This document shows positions 30,430 through 41,691 of a DNA stretch of 64,000 bases, in pieces. The notes under the pieces are model-generated. The model did no database searches. It was not told where the DNA came from and saw nothing but the letters and a program-made list of their open reading frames with translations. Made by a program: the position numbers and the translations under genes. This DNA is from Powellomyces hirtus (taxonomy: Eukaryota > Chytridiomycota > Chytridiomycetes > Spizellomycetales > Powellomycetaceae), in the NCBI GenBank assembly GCA_025526995.1, contig JAHLKG010000002.1, forward strand, positions 1-64,000, written 5' to 3'. How positions within the stretch are numbered: position 1 is the first letter of the stretch; each line of letters starts with the position of its first letter.

Positions 30430-32948
30430 ATGCAAAGCATTAACCACCTGTCCCTCGAGCGGAAACCATCTCTCGAGCGGAGGCTCATGCTGCCCGAGCT
30501 CTCAGCCCCTCAGCAGTTTCCCACCATAACCTCCAGCCGTAGCCTTCCGCGTAACAAAGGAACCTCCAAGCGGCAACAGTTTAGTGCCACGCGCGGGGGG
30601 AGTACTTCATTGCAAACCTCTCCGAAATGTTCCTTTGACCGCCCACGCACCGTCGACAAAGTCAATGTGGCACCCATCCCAGCAAAACAAAAACCGCGCA
30701 CTGCGGGCGGTGGGAGAAGAGCGTTGCCGCCAGTGGCGGATTCAACATCCAGTTCGACATGGGACTCGATTGAACCGATGTACGAACACCGCACACCGAG
30801 AAAACACTCAACGCGATCAAGCTCCTTCTCCCGCACGTCGTCCTTCTCACGGACGCAAACAACCGAGAAACTCCGGAAGCTGTTTGACCGTAACGATGTG
30901 CTCATCCGAGACGTGAGCGATATCTTTGACGAGAATGCAGCAACAAATATCACCGTCGGCGGAACCAAAATGATCGTGCGGGGAGCCGCCAATCGGAGAG
31001 TCAATAGCCCCAGCAGCGCCATCGTGCTGGATTTTGCAACGCAGCAAGGCCGATTGTGTGGCAACTCCTATGCCGATGCGGCTCACGCTTATGCACCCAA
31101 AAATGGATCGATCTCGGTCCAGGCCCCGTCGTCAATGCAGGGATTGCGAGCAAGAGGGACGCCGTCACCACCTCCGTCATCGTTACAACATCACCGGCAA
31201 CCACATTCCCAGCAGCAGCAAAACCAGCACCTGAATCAACACTATTTCCCCGAGGCGCAACAACATCACCATGGATCACAGCAACGGCCATCCACCAGCA
31301 ACACAGATCCAAGCAATCACCCACCCACGCTCACCGACGCCCACGCTCAAATTCGACAAGCCATTGAGCAACAGTCTCAACAACACAAATTAAACGAAAG
31401 TCTCGCACCCGCCGCACCCGTAGGCAGCATTGGCCTCCGCCAAAAATGGAAAATAGTCATCAAAGCAGTTCAGAACATGTTGCGCACCACAAGATTGTTC
31501 AGAGTCGCGGGTGGTCCGGCCCATCCGCTCGATGACCGGTTTGGAGAGACCGGAGGTGGCAAGCGGATGCAGGGCGATTTGTCGATAAAATCAAAGGTTA
31601 TTCAAAAATGGAATTGGGTTGATCTGCTGCATCTTTTAATGTTCTTGACCCAACCTCACGTCGCAGGTCCACTTCCTCCTCTCCAAAACCCGTCCTCTCC
31701 GGACGCTCACCGACTACACCACCATCGACCCTCACCTCGTCAAACTCTCCCCCTCTCTCAGCGCACTCACCCCAACCCAACGCAAATCCCTCTACCTCGG
31801 TTCCCTCACCTACGAATCCCACAGTGCCGGCACCATGCTTCTCCGAGACGGCGGAACAGCCGAATCTGTCTATTTCCTAGTGTCAGGCAATGCCGAGGTG
31901 TATAAAGAACATAAAGGCATCAAGATCAAACAAGGCACAGTGTGCGCTGGGGGAATGGTTGGTAATGTAGGTGCAGGGGAGGTGGTCAATGGGAATACAG
32001 GCAAACGAACGTATAGTGTGGTGTGTTTGGAGACCTGTGAGTTGCTGAGAGTGGATTTGGGTAAGTACGACACATCATCACTCTTCACTTCGATTAAAGG
32101 CACGTTACTAACCGCCGCCCACTGGCTCCTTTCCAGATGAGTACATTCGAACAGTGTTTGGCCACGATGGTTCCAACACCGACACTCTCGTCTGTCTCCT
32201 CAACGCCCTGCCCCATTTTGCAGCAACACAGGAAAAGGTCCTCCTCCAAGCCGCCCAATCCTGCTCCCTTCACACCTACACCACGGGCGACGTCATCCTG
32301 TCTGAAAACGACACCGCAGACCGCATCTTTCTTCTCTGCAAAGGCACCGCAACCACCTCGCGACGAGTGCCTTTCCTCGCGACCTACTCGTACATGGTAG
32401 CCGGCGCACCGCCGTTGCAGCATTTGCATCCGTATGATGGGTCATTCACGGTTGCGAGTGGGGAGGAAGTGATTGTGAAAGACATTCCGCTGGGGATTGT
32501 TAATGCGGGAGAGAGTTTTCCAATGCTGATTTTGCCGGAAGGCATGACGGTGGATCCAGATCGTCCCAAACGCAGTGATTTTTGGCCGCGAGCCGATAGA
32601 CCCAAGCAGGCCCGGGCTGAATCAAAGTCTAACGACAGCATCGCGTCTTCCTCATCATCCACCGCAACGTTACCCACCCAACTCACCAACGTAACCGTCA
32701 CAGCCTCCTCCGACGTCGCTTGTGCCGTCTTCTCAACAGACACCTTCCTCCACCTCGCCACCAACGAGATGGTCGAACTGGTTTTGAAGCAAAGCGAGCG
32801 GTACCTCACCACCAACGTCAGCTTGCAGGACATGTATCTCGTTGACAAAGACCCAAATTATAGACCGTCCACTATGGGCCGACAGCATCATCATAAAACG
32901 GAAGGTGGGATGCCTAAAGCGTCGCTTGCGATGATGCAGGCTGTTTAA
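30430..32948 (+). CDS. cyclic-nucleotide-binding domain protein, CNBD2-like
   Basis: Exons 30430-31596, 31667-32060 and 32137-32948 give 790 residues. The first about 330 residues are Ser/Gln/His-rich and probably disordered. A basic helix (RQKWKIVIKAVQNMLRTTRLFRV) precedes the domains. The first cNMP-binding domain (about 400-520) has GTMLLRDGGTAESVYFLVSGNAEV; the second (about 545-600 onward) has YTTGDVILSENDTADRIFLLCKGTA and is interrupted by a charged Ser-rich insert. The phosphate-binding Arg motif of true cAMP receptors (R-x-A-T/S) is not evident, so nucleotide binding is doubtful. CNBD2-type proteins occur in flagellated eukaryotes and are linked to sperm flagella, which fits a zoosporic fungus. 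The ATG at 30430 is the first in frame. Confidence 0.75.
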
Positions 32949-33889
32949 GGAAAGTGAACCCTTAGCCGGTGACGAGACACTTATAGGGCATCTCATTATT
33001 ATCCAATTCTCCAATCTTCCTGACAAAACAGAGTGCGTATGCCACTTGACAGTCTCTACTATAGCAGACAGCAAAGTTCGATTGACAACACGTGCACCAA
33101 TAGTACAAAAATCGAGAGCTGCACGTGTTTAGCATTACGGCATCCTCCATCGCTGCAACGCTCAACTTGAGAGTTTTCACCACTAATCCAAAACGGCTGT
33201 CAACAGGGAATACCATCAACCCGGATCACCGCGGAAGAAACTCCTGGCCTATTATGCATAACTCGGCCGTGGCCGAGCACAGGATGGCTTGAAAAGCTCA
33301 GGAGTCTGACTTTCAAGGATGTTTCTAAGGTTGAAGGATAGTATCATTTTCCGCTCCCGCAAGCCAGAAACCATGGGTACTAGTAGGACCTTTGGTAGGA
33401 CCCTGTGCTCTTGTGGGCTTGAATCAACCCTTCGATCAAGCTCTTCGATGTTCAAGTTGCTCGGATGGCACATCGGAGGTGTGAAAAAGCGCGTCGTATA
33501 AGCCACATCTGCACACCTTTTCAAAATCGCGACGAGCCAATGAGGAGCCGTGTTCATCGCACATGCATGCCAGTGAGCTATCGGGCGACATATCATATCA
33601 CCGTGACTCCACAAAAGAAACGCCGAAGGGTTGGTCAATGTTGTCATCATGCACGTGTAGGCGCTCCAACGCAAGATGTAGTAGCCTAATATCTCGATAT
33701 GATGGGTGGTAAACGTGCTTCCTAAACAGCGCGTGCTGGCAATGCACAATTCTCCCGTGCGACTGCACGCGCCTATGTGGGGGAAATCAATCTCCTCTTT
33801 TAAATGGAATGGGGGAACTCGCAACTCCCCTCTGGTTTCCAGTAGTCTGAATCCGCCAGCTCTCCCACCCCTTCACACACCCACAAAAA
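32949..33889. other. intergenic, no gene seen
   Basis: About 940 bp between two plus-strand genes. Short open frames on both strands lack protein-like features. It should hold the alkaline phosphatase promoter. Confidence 0.5.
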
Positions 33890-35553
33890 ATGAAGCTCAC
33901 ATCCGCCTGCATCATCCTCACCGCCACCGGCCTCGTCAGCGCCCAATTTGCGCCCAGGCCCAAAGGCAAATGCCTTCCCGGCACCTCTCCCTCGGGCGTC
34001 AAGAACGTGGTCCTGCTGATCAGCGATGGATTCGGACCCGCCTCCCAGACCACCGCGCGCACCTTCTTCCAAGCCCGTGATAAGTTGCCGTATGAGTGGA
34101 AGAGCCCGCTCGATGATATTATTGTCGGGACGGTCAGGACCAAGGCGTATGACAATTGGATTACGGACTCGGCGAGTGCGGCGACGGCTTATGCTTGTGG
34201 TGAGTATGGTCGATCATGTGTGGGGAAAAACATGAGAGCTATAGTTCTTACAATGAATGGAATTTTGTGCACATAGGTGTCAAGACATTCAACGCCGGTA
34301 TCGGTGTCACATTCGACAACCAAAACTGCCCCACCATCCTTGAAGCCGCCAAACGCAGCGGTCTCCGCACGGGACTTGTCACCACCACCCGTGTCACTCA
34401 CGCCACTCCCGCCGGATTTGCGGCTCATGTCCCCGAACGCGACTGGGAAGCCCTTATCGCGCAGCAACTTATCGGTGATAACCCCACTGGCGGTCGCGAA
34501 CTCGATGTCTTGTTTGGTGGTGGTGCGTCGTACTTTTTCCCCAACACAACTAAAGGATCCAAGCGGGATGATGCGCGGGATTTGCATGCGGAGGCGACTA
34601 CCAAGTTTGGATGGAAGAATGTGGCAACGACCCGGGCCCAGTTTGATGCCGTGCCCAGCGACAAATCCGCGCTCCCGTTGCTCGCAACCTTCACCAACAG
34701 CCACATGAACTACGAAATCGACCGTAACAGCACCCTTGAACCCTCTCTCGCCGACATGACCAAGAAGGCTCTTGACATTCTCAAGGACGGTTCCGAGAAC
34801 GGTAAAGGATTCTTCCTTATGGTCGAGGGAGGCCGTATTGACCACGCCGGTCACATCAACGACCCCGCGGGTCACCTCCATGATATCAAGGCGTACTGGG
34901 ACACTCTCGAACTTGTCAAGAAATTCGCGGATGAGGATGGCAACACCCTCGTCATCCACGTCTCGGACCACGAAACTGGAGGTCTCACCGTTGCGCGTCA
35001 AATGAACGCGAACCAAAAGGATGGCGCAACGGATGACAGCGGCTCGTGGCCCTACCGATGGTTCCCCGAGGCCTTGTTCAAGGCCACCGCCTCCACCGAG
35101 AAACTTGCGGGCCTTATCCGCGCCGAAGCCAAGGCGAACCCCGCCGGTGACCTCGTCACCTATGTCAAGAACCTCGTCGTCAAGTCATACGGGATCGACG
35201 TGAAAGACGAAGAAATCACCAACCTCATTGCGGCCTTGAAACGCGAACGCGGCTCCACCCAATTCACTGAATGGGCGCTGGGTGAACTCCTCAACTCCCG
35301 GGCTGAGCTTGGCTGGACCACGCACGGACACTCGGGCGTTGACGTTCTTCTCGGAACTTACGGCCGCACCGGCGCTTCCATCCGTGGATCCTATGAAAAC
35401 ACTGAAATTTCCACCATCATCCAGCAGAGACTTAACTTGGACCTGGGCACCGTCAAGTTTGCCTACCCGCCCCCGCCCATGCCCGCCCCTGAAGCCCTTG
35501 CTCGTCGCGCTGAAAAGGAGGCACAGGAGCACGCTTACGGTCTTCACAACTAA
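33890..35553 (+). CDS. secreted alkaline phosphatase
   Basis: Exons 33890-34199 and 34277-35553 give 528 residues. A signal peptide (MKLTSACIILTATGLVSA) indicates export. Family motifs are VVLLISDGFGPAS (metal Asp), TDSASAATAYACG (catalytic Ser region), FLMVEGGRIDHAGH and VIHVSDHETGG (metal-binding Asp/His), and a late HGHSGVDV (His ligand). It hydrolyses phosphate monoesters at alkaline pH using two zinc and one magnesium ion. There is no C-terminal hydrophobic anchor, so it is probably released into the medium, or vacuolar, for phosphate scavenging. Confidence 0.93.
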
Positions 35554-36063
35554 CGAGAACGCGCACGCTAGTTCTCATACCTAGACATAAATACCCTAGA
35601 CATCATTTGCCACATAAGCGTGCAGGTCATCACGCTTCACTTAGCATACTTCCACACATTTTGTTTCTTCAGGCTCAATCACCTTTATCATAGTACATCC
35701 CTTGCTGCATACTGAATGAAAATACTCCAGTGTATTTGCCGTCCGTTTGGAATGAATGATCGCGTCCCCACTCGTTGCTGGCAATTTGACGTCTTTCAAT
35801 GGTCAACCGATTACAATGCCCACTGAGCCGTAAATGTCAACTTTCCGCCAGTTTCCACTCACAAGGACATGTGGCAATAACATGTCCCACACCAATTTAA
35901 AGCAACATCATTGGATCCTCCACTTGAATTCAGCTATATTGAGGAAGACGTAATTGTACGCCAGAAATGAGTGAGACTATATTACGTGGTGGTTCTACAT
36001 ATGTGAGTCGAAAGTCCAAAGACCAAAAAAAAAAACATTCGAAGGCCAGCCATTCAATGTCCA
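35554..36063. other. convergent 3' region, no gene seen
   Basis: About 500 bp between the stop codons of alkaline phosphatase (+) and the ABC transporter (-). AT-rich; nothing further recognised. Confidence 0.5.
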
Positions 36064-38496
36064 TTAATGTTTCAACTTGAGGACTGCATAGAACGCCAAT
36101 CGCAACACCAATGAAATGGACACTAGGATTACTATCCATTTGCCGTAGTTGATGTCGTAGATGTCAAGCGCCTAGAGACAAGAGGACACAACACCATATC
36201 AGCGAAACTGCTCTCCACTGCAAACCCTTCCCCGTAGTGCTCGCTCACCTTCAATGCATCCTCGCCCCTGAAGGCACAGATACCGGCCTCCTGCAGCTCG
36301 CTGTAGTAGTTGCACTGGCACGCGCCCGTCGGGGCATTTCCGCACGTCCAGATCGTGCCACGAAGATCCTCGTTCATGAGCAGCTGGAAAGAGTACATCT
36401 GGAAGTCCATGTAGTGGAATGAGTTTTGCCAGAAGCTCGGGAGATTGCGCATAAAGTAGCCTTGGACAACCATCCAGAAGCCTGCATATAGACGACGTAG
36501 ATGAATGAGTTTACGCAAAGGAAAATGGAAGGAGAGGCTAAACAGAGAACGTACCATTTGCAAAGGCTGCAATGGCCAAAGCGGCGATGAAGATGGGGAT
36601 GAGAGCAGCAATCAGAACGCTCTGACTTTCCGCAGCATACAGCGCCAAGAACAGGTATATGAAGAACTGGAAAAAGTGTCCGGCACCAGGCGCCAAACCG
36701 ATGGCCCAGTAACTGTAAAAAGATGATCGTCAGCCACTCCTGAACGCCCATGAGAACTTACCATATCTTTGACGTACCAGATGAGACAGAACGCAAGATT
36801 GCAGATCAAGAGGAACGGGATGGTGACAACAGAGTTGGCCAGCGCGTATACCGCGGGCCCGTACAGACCATTGTGACGTTCACGGAGGTAGACGCCTCGT
36901 TCTTCGAGGAAAGCAGGGATACCAGCAACCTACCGTTGTGAGGAGCGTGGAGATGTACCATTTAGCATGGACGGATGTAGGTTGAGGGCAGGGGAGGAAG
37001 CTGGAACTCACACTCATGAAGCCAAGGAAGGCAACGGAGAAAAAGTGGACAGATATGCGGTCATTCAGCTTTTCCTGCTCCGTTCCCAGGTTGATCCAGA
37101 CCAGGGCGAGGAGCAAACCCATGCCGACTTTGGAACAAACGCGGAAAGGCGGGACAGAACGTAAGACAAGTCCCAGAAAAAATAAGCAGGGACTCAACTG
37201 CAAAGATACTCACTGTACATTCCCAGTCTGACACCGTAACCGATCAAACTCCTTCTGTAATTCAACATCATTCGTGCGACCAGATAGCCTGTCTTGCGCA
37301 CCATTGACGCCTGATTGCCCGCCGCTGCCTCCACTCGGAACGAGCTTGCCTCTTTCTCCCTCCTTTCCAAATCCGTTACCAATTCGGCCTGCTTGGGAGC
37401 CCAAGCTTTGACCAATAACGAGATTTGCTGGTCCGCCTGCTCGGCAGATCCCACAAAGTCTGGGTTGACGATGGACATAACATGGTCGGCGGGGTTGCGG
37501 AACCCAGGAATCGGATGGTAAATGGTTTCACAGTAAGTGGGAAGGTCGGCGACGGGACCACAGTAGAGGGTCTTGCCGCGGGCAAGGAGAAGAAGGCGGT
37601 CGAACAGCGAGAAAGTGTCATAGTTGGGCTGGTGAATGGTGGCAATGATGATGACGTTTTGCGTTTTCGCGAGGCTCTTGACTGTGGGGGTCGGAGGTGT
37701 AAGTTCAAGGAGCGGATGGTGCCCCGCAAGAGATAACTGGTTTCACTTACGCGACGACATGACGTGGAAAGTGGTATCAGAGTCCAGGCCGGACGTGGGT
37801 TCGTCGAGAAAGAGAATCACAGGCTTGGTGATCAACGCACTGCCGATCGTGACACGACGTTTCTGGCCTCCACTGATTCCGCGTTGAATAGGGGTTCCGA
37901 TCAGGTTGTCAGCTACTCTAGACAGACCAAGCTGTGCCAAGGTTTCGTTAATCCGTTGCTCAACGTCACCGTATGACAGGGAAGATGGAAGGCTGTGTAT
38001 AGGCGTATGGTTGGTGATCATGTTTCGTGTTCTTTTGGGCATCCTAACTGGTCTGCCGCAAATACCTTAGCCTGGCGGCATAGTACAAAGTCTCGCTGAC
38101 GGTCAAACTTCCAAAAAGAGCATCGTCCTGCTCCACGTAAGAGGACAAGTGGCGCATCGGGAATTCAGTGGTCCCATCGAGGCGGACGGACCCGCGATAT
38201 TGTTCGCCGCGTTTGCGGCCGGACAGAGTATCCAAGAAGGTCGACTTTCCAGCGCCGCTAGGACCCATGACGGCCAGCATTTCGCCAGACTGGACAAAGC
38301 CGGAGACATTGTCGAGCAGAATGGTGCGAGGCGCGTCAGCGCCAGAGCCAGCACCTTTGGCGGGGACGGAAAAGGAAAGATCACGCCAAGCGAGGACGTG
38401 TTTAGGAAGCGACGAGGGCTTTCCGTCGGTGACGACGAGGGGCACGTCGACGTTGGCATAGTCCTCCGCTTTGCCGAACATCTTCACGTTTTCCAT
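36064..38496 (-). CDS. ABCG (White/BCRP-type) half transporter
   Basis: Eight exons (38496-38066, 37992-37751, 37681-37214, 37127-37012, 36929-36778, 36712-36555, 36481-36249, 36171-36064) in matching phases give 635 residues, the normal half-size. The nucleotide-binding domain comes first: Walker [11 protein letters not shown]-loop SYVEQDD, signature ISGGQKRRV, Walker [15 protein letters not shown]-loop TIHQP. The membrane domain follows with about six helices, including the family stretch [20 protein letters not shown], and a Cys-rich extracellular loop before the last helix. Half transporters dimerise; substrates are often lipids, sterols or drugs, unknown here. For exon 5 the donor GTACGT (36777) restores frame, while the stronger-looking GTAAGT nearby does not. 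Confidence 0.92.
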
Positions 38497-39657
38497 AGTT
38501 TCACTGATAGGCGGTTGAAAAAAAAATGTTGCGGTTGAGCTGAATTGAAGTGAAGGTGGGCGTTCAGGAATGGGGCGGGAGCTATTTACCTTGCTCTATT
38601 GGTCATTCCCGCAGGCCGCCTCTGTCGGTCGGTCGGTCGGGGCGGGACGTCTGAGAAAGATTCGGCATGAGCTCGGCAGACATGTCGGTTGCTGGTGGTC
38701 AACGCAGTTCAGCGGCGAACCCGATCGGGCGGAGGCTCAGAAACCGGCAAGCGGCACATACCCATATATCGGGGGAATGAGCACGGGTGAATGGCGGAGT
38801 CGCAGTAACCGGCACCACGGTAAAAATGGAATGTACCGTCGGGTGGGTGAAATGGCTTGGAACATGAATCACATGATCTTGAGTGACAGGATTGACGATC
38901 ACGTGGCGCGAGGAGCAGACCTTGGCCCCATTGGCCAGACAGAGATTGAATTCACTCGACACTACTTTTAACGCTGAATGGGAACGGCACTTGCGGAATG
39001 GCTGTGGCAAGCGGAGGTGGAAGTGGCAGCTGGCAAGATGGCTGTGGCAATCACAGGGGCAATAGTGACGTTCTTATCATGTGCACAGCGGCTATGCGCA
39101 GCATGGGAAGAGACAAGGCGGAAATGGCAGAACATTCCTCACTCGCCATCTTGCAATTCCCCGCACTTTTTGAATCTTGATAATAATGCTTGAAAGTGGC
39201 TTTCTCTGTCCTCTTTTTGCAAGGTCCTCTCATGCAGCAAAAAAAAAAGGATAGCTTGCACATGATAAGAACGTGACTATTGCCCCTGTGATTGCCACTT
39301 CCACCTCCTCTTGCCACAGCCATTCCCGCAAGTGCCGTTCCCATTCAGGGTCCAGGATAGTCCTACTGTTGATTATCATATCGTAATAATAATAACAATG
39401 TGAAGCAGCAAATGAGAGTCTCATCTCGCTTGGTGCTCCCATATCTGGGCAGTCACATTGTCTTAAAATAGGTTTTGGGGGCTGCAAGCAGGCACGTGAA
39501 TATGGCCCCTATGTTAAGGTCGCACTCAATACACGTGACTTGAAGTCTCTCTCTCTCACGCTCTTTACGCTCTTTGTCGCAAGGGAAAAAAAAAAAGCCT
39601 TGAGAAAAGAGAGTTGATTTCATCGAGGCCACTTTCACTCTCCCTTGTCGAAACACG
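38497..39657. other. divergent intergenic region
   Basis: About 1.16 kb between the ABC transporter start (-) and the G-patch gene start (+). GGTC repeats occur at 38625-38640. A long inverted repeat is listed separately. No gene was found. Confidence 0.5.
38974..39348. repeat. long imperfect inverted repeat, MITE-like
   Basis: Left arm 38974-39085 and right arm 39257-39348 are inverted copies starting CTGAATGGGAACGGCACTTG, nearly identical apart from about 20 extra bases in the left arm. The loop is about 171 bp. No clear target duplication flanks it. Confidence 0.8.
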
Positions 39658-41088
39658 ATGGGTTTGGCGGGACCGAGAACCAAGCAGCGCATCGGGCTGG
39701 ACCCGCAAAACAGGAATTGGAAAGATGGTATGGACCTGCAACCGTCTCCTAACACTACGTGGTTGTTTCTCACCCTTGCATGTTCAACAACAGACAAATC
39801 AAAATTCGGTCTGAAGATGATGCAAAAGATGGGCTGGGCTGAGGGAAAGGGACTCGGTATCAACGAAAACGGTCAAAAAGACCACGTCAAAGTCCGTTTG
39901 AAGGAAAACAATCTCGGAATTGGCGCCGACAAACGCACCATTGATAACTGGCTCGACAATAACAGTGCATTCGACGCTCTGCTGAAGGGGTTGGCTGGAA
40001 ATGGGGAGACTCCCGCGGCCGCGACTGTCACGGAGGAAGTCTCCACAACCACGACAACGACTACCACGACAACGGAGATAGCCCCACCGGCGCACGGTCG
40101 TCACTACCATCGTCGAAAGTTCCTAAAGAACAAGCTAGTCAGCGGGTTCAACTCTGAGCAGCTCAGCATGATCCTGGGAGTCGCACCTACAGTATCTGCT
40201 ACGCCAGCCGCACCGGAACCCGAAACGCCGTCCGTGGAAGTGGAAGACAACCCGATGCTCAAAGTTGCCGGAACAACCGTACACGATTACTTTGCGCAAA
40301 AGATGGCTGCCATGGGTATGTCATCCTATGGATCACAACTCAAGAAGGCGGAAGAAGAGGATGAGGACGATTATGACGCTCCGCCAACGTTTGGCGGGTT
40401 GGGACTCGGCGCATCGTCGAGCGCGGCACCCGCTTCTGCGGCCCCCATGTCGGCATCTGGATTCTCAATGGGTGGACTCGGCCTCAGCGGGTTCATTAAA
40501 ACCGTCGATGTGAGCGTCACGGAAACGCTCATGCAGGCAAACACTGCTTCGTCCAAAGAATCAAACAACGAAACAACAGCAACCGCCACCAGCACCGTCG
40601 AGATTGTGACTACCGACAAGGAAGCAAAACGAGCGCTGAAGGAACAGAAACGGGCGGAGAAGGCAGAGAGGAAAGCTGCTCGCGCTTTGCGGAAAGCAGA
40701 AAAAGCTTCGGCCTCCACGTCCCCTGAAGAACCATCTCCCACAACATCCATTCCCACGCCTTGCGATTCCCCATCATCATCATTATCCTCACCATCACTA
40801 TCTCCACCCCGGTCATCCAAGAAATCAAAATCTGCTGACACTGACTCGGATCCAATACCACCGCCATCTGTAGACGTACTGGAAGGCAAGAAGGAAGGAA
40901 AGAAGGCGAAAAGAGAGAAGAAGGAGAAAAAAGAAAAGAAGGAGAAAAAGACAAAGAAAGACAAGTCGGACGAAGCCGTGCCGATATCGGGCAAGCGGAA
41001 GGCGGCTGATGATGCGGGGGAGGAGGAGGTACCGGTGTCGAAGAAAAGCAAAAAGGAGAAGAAGAGTAAGAAATCAAAGACGCCATAG
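39658..41088 (+). CDS. G-patch protein, PINX1/Gno1-like
   Basis: Exons 39658-39727 and 39794-41088 give 454 residues. The start matches the family exactly: a short basic lead (MGLAGPRTKQRIGLDPQNRNW), then the G-patch FGLKMMQKMGWAEGKGLGINENGQKDHVKV and KENNLGIGADK. The C-terminus is low-complexity, ending in Lys/Glu-rich repeats (EKKEKKEKKEKK). PINX1/Gno1 proteins activate the DEAH helicase Prp43 in rRNA processing in the nucleolus, and the human protein also binds telomerase. Such lysine-rich tails are typical of nucleolar proteins. Confidence 0.88.
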   Translation: MGLAGPRTKQRIGLDPQNRNWKDGMDLQPSPNTTWLFLTLACSTTDKSKFGLKMMQKMGWAEGKGLGINENGQKDHVKVRLKENNLGIGADKRTIDNWLDNNSAFDALLKGLAGNGETPAAATVTEEVSTTTTTTTTTTEIAPPAHGRHYHRRKFLKNKLVSGFNSEQLSMILGVAPTVSATPAAPEPETPSVEVEDNPMLKVAGTTVHDYFAQKMAAMGMSSYGSQLKKAEEEDEDDYDAPPTFGGLGLGASSSAAPASAAPMSASGFSMGGLGLSGFIKTVDVSVTETLMQANTASSKESNNETTATATSTVEIVTTDKEAKRALKEQKRAEKAERKAARALRKAEKASASTSPEEPSPTTSIPTPCDSPSSSLSSPSLSPPRSSKKSKSADTDSDPIPPPSVDVLEGKKEGKKAKREKKEKKEKKEKKTKKDKSDEAVPISGKRKAADDAGEEEVPVSKKSKKEKKSKKSKTP

Positions 41089-41691
41089 ACTTTGGCTTTT
41101 AGATTTTCGCCGTGACCTCTTGTCACGAGGCGCTCCAAATGCGCACACACACACTGCGCACCATGTACTTTTATTTATCACGATCTACTCTATCGCAACG
41201 TGCTTCTGATTTCAACGTGCTCTGCAGAGAATGATCGCATCAGCTGACCAATGAACTGTTCCCAAATGGGACGGGCTGCAAAGTCTGATAAATGCAAATC
41301 GGGGGCCAACATTCACCTGACCCAAATTCCGTTTGCAGGTCTCGCCAAAATACCCGCAACCCAACACACCCCGTTTCCAGCGCCTTGGGGCCTCCACAAG
41401 TTGAAAGCCGTTGCGGAAGGCAAATATCAGAAACTATGACATATGGGTGAGGATGGTAATAAGAATTGAATTTGAAAACGCATTACGTGGCATGCACTGC
41501 ATTTTCGTGGGTATCTATACAAATGGCCTATGTACACATTATTGATGCTGTAAACCCATCCTCCCTCTCTCTTTACTACAACTCCTGCAATCTCCCTTTT
41601 GGGAAGGTTGCGAGGGGTATATACTCCACATTATTTTGTCTTCTGCAAACACTTTCCCGAAACACTTCTTGCGTTTTGTTATCACTTGATG
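41089..41691. other. convergent 3' region, no gene seen
   Basis: 600 bp between the stops of the G-patch gene (+) and the CCCH protein gene (-). Nothing recognised. Confidence 0.5.

Noticed and set aside
34189..35016. Minus-strand frame of 275 codons
   Set aside because: Antisense shadow of alkaline phosphatase exon 2.
36741..36761. GTAAGT at 36761 as the donor of ABC transporter exon 5
   Set aside because: Using it breaks the frame into the next exon; the GTACGT donor at 36777 keeps the conserved YWAIGL segment in frame.
40371..41150. Minus-strand frame with Ser/Phe-rich hydrophobic runs, seemingly membrane protein
   Set aside because: It is the complement of the Lys/Glu-rich tail of the G-patch protein.
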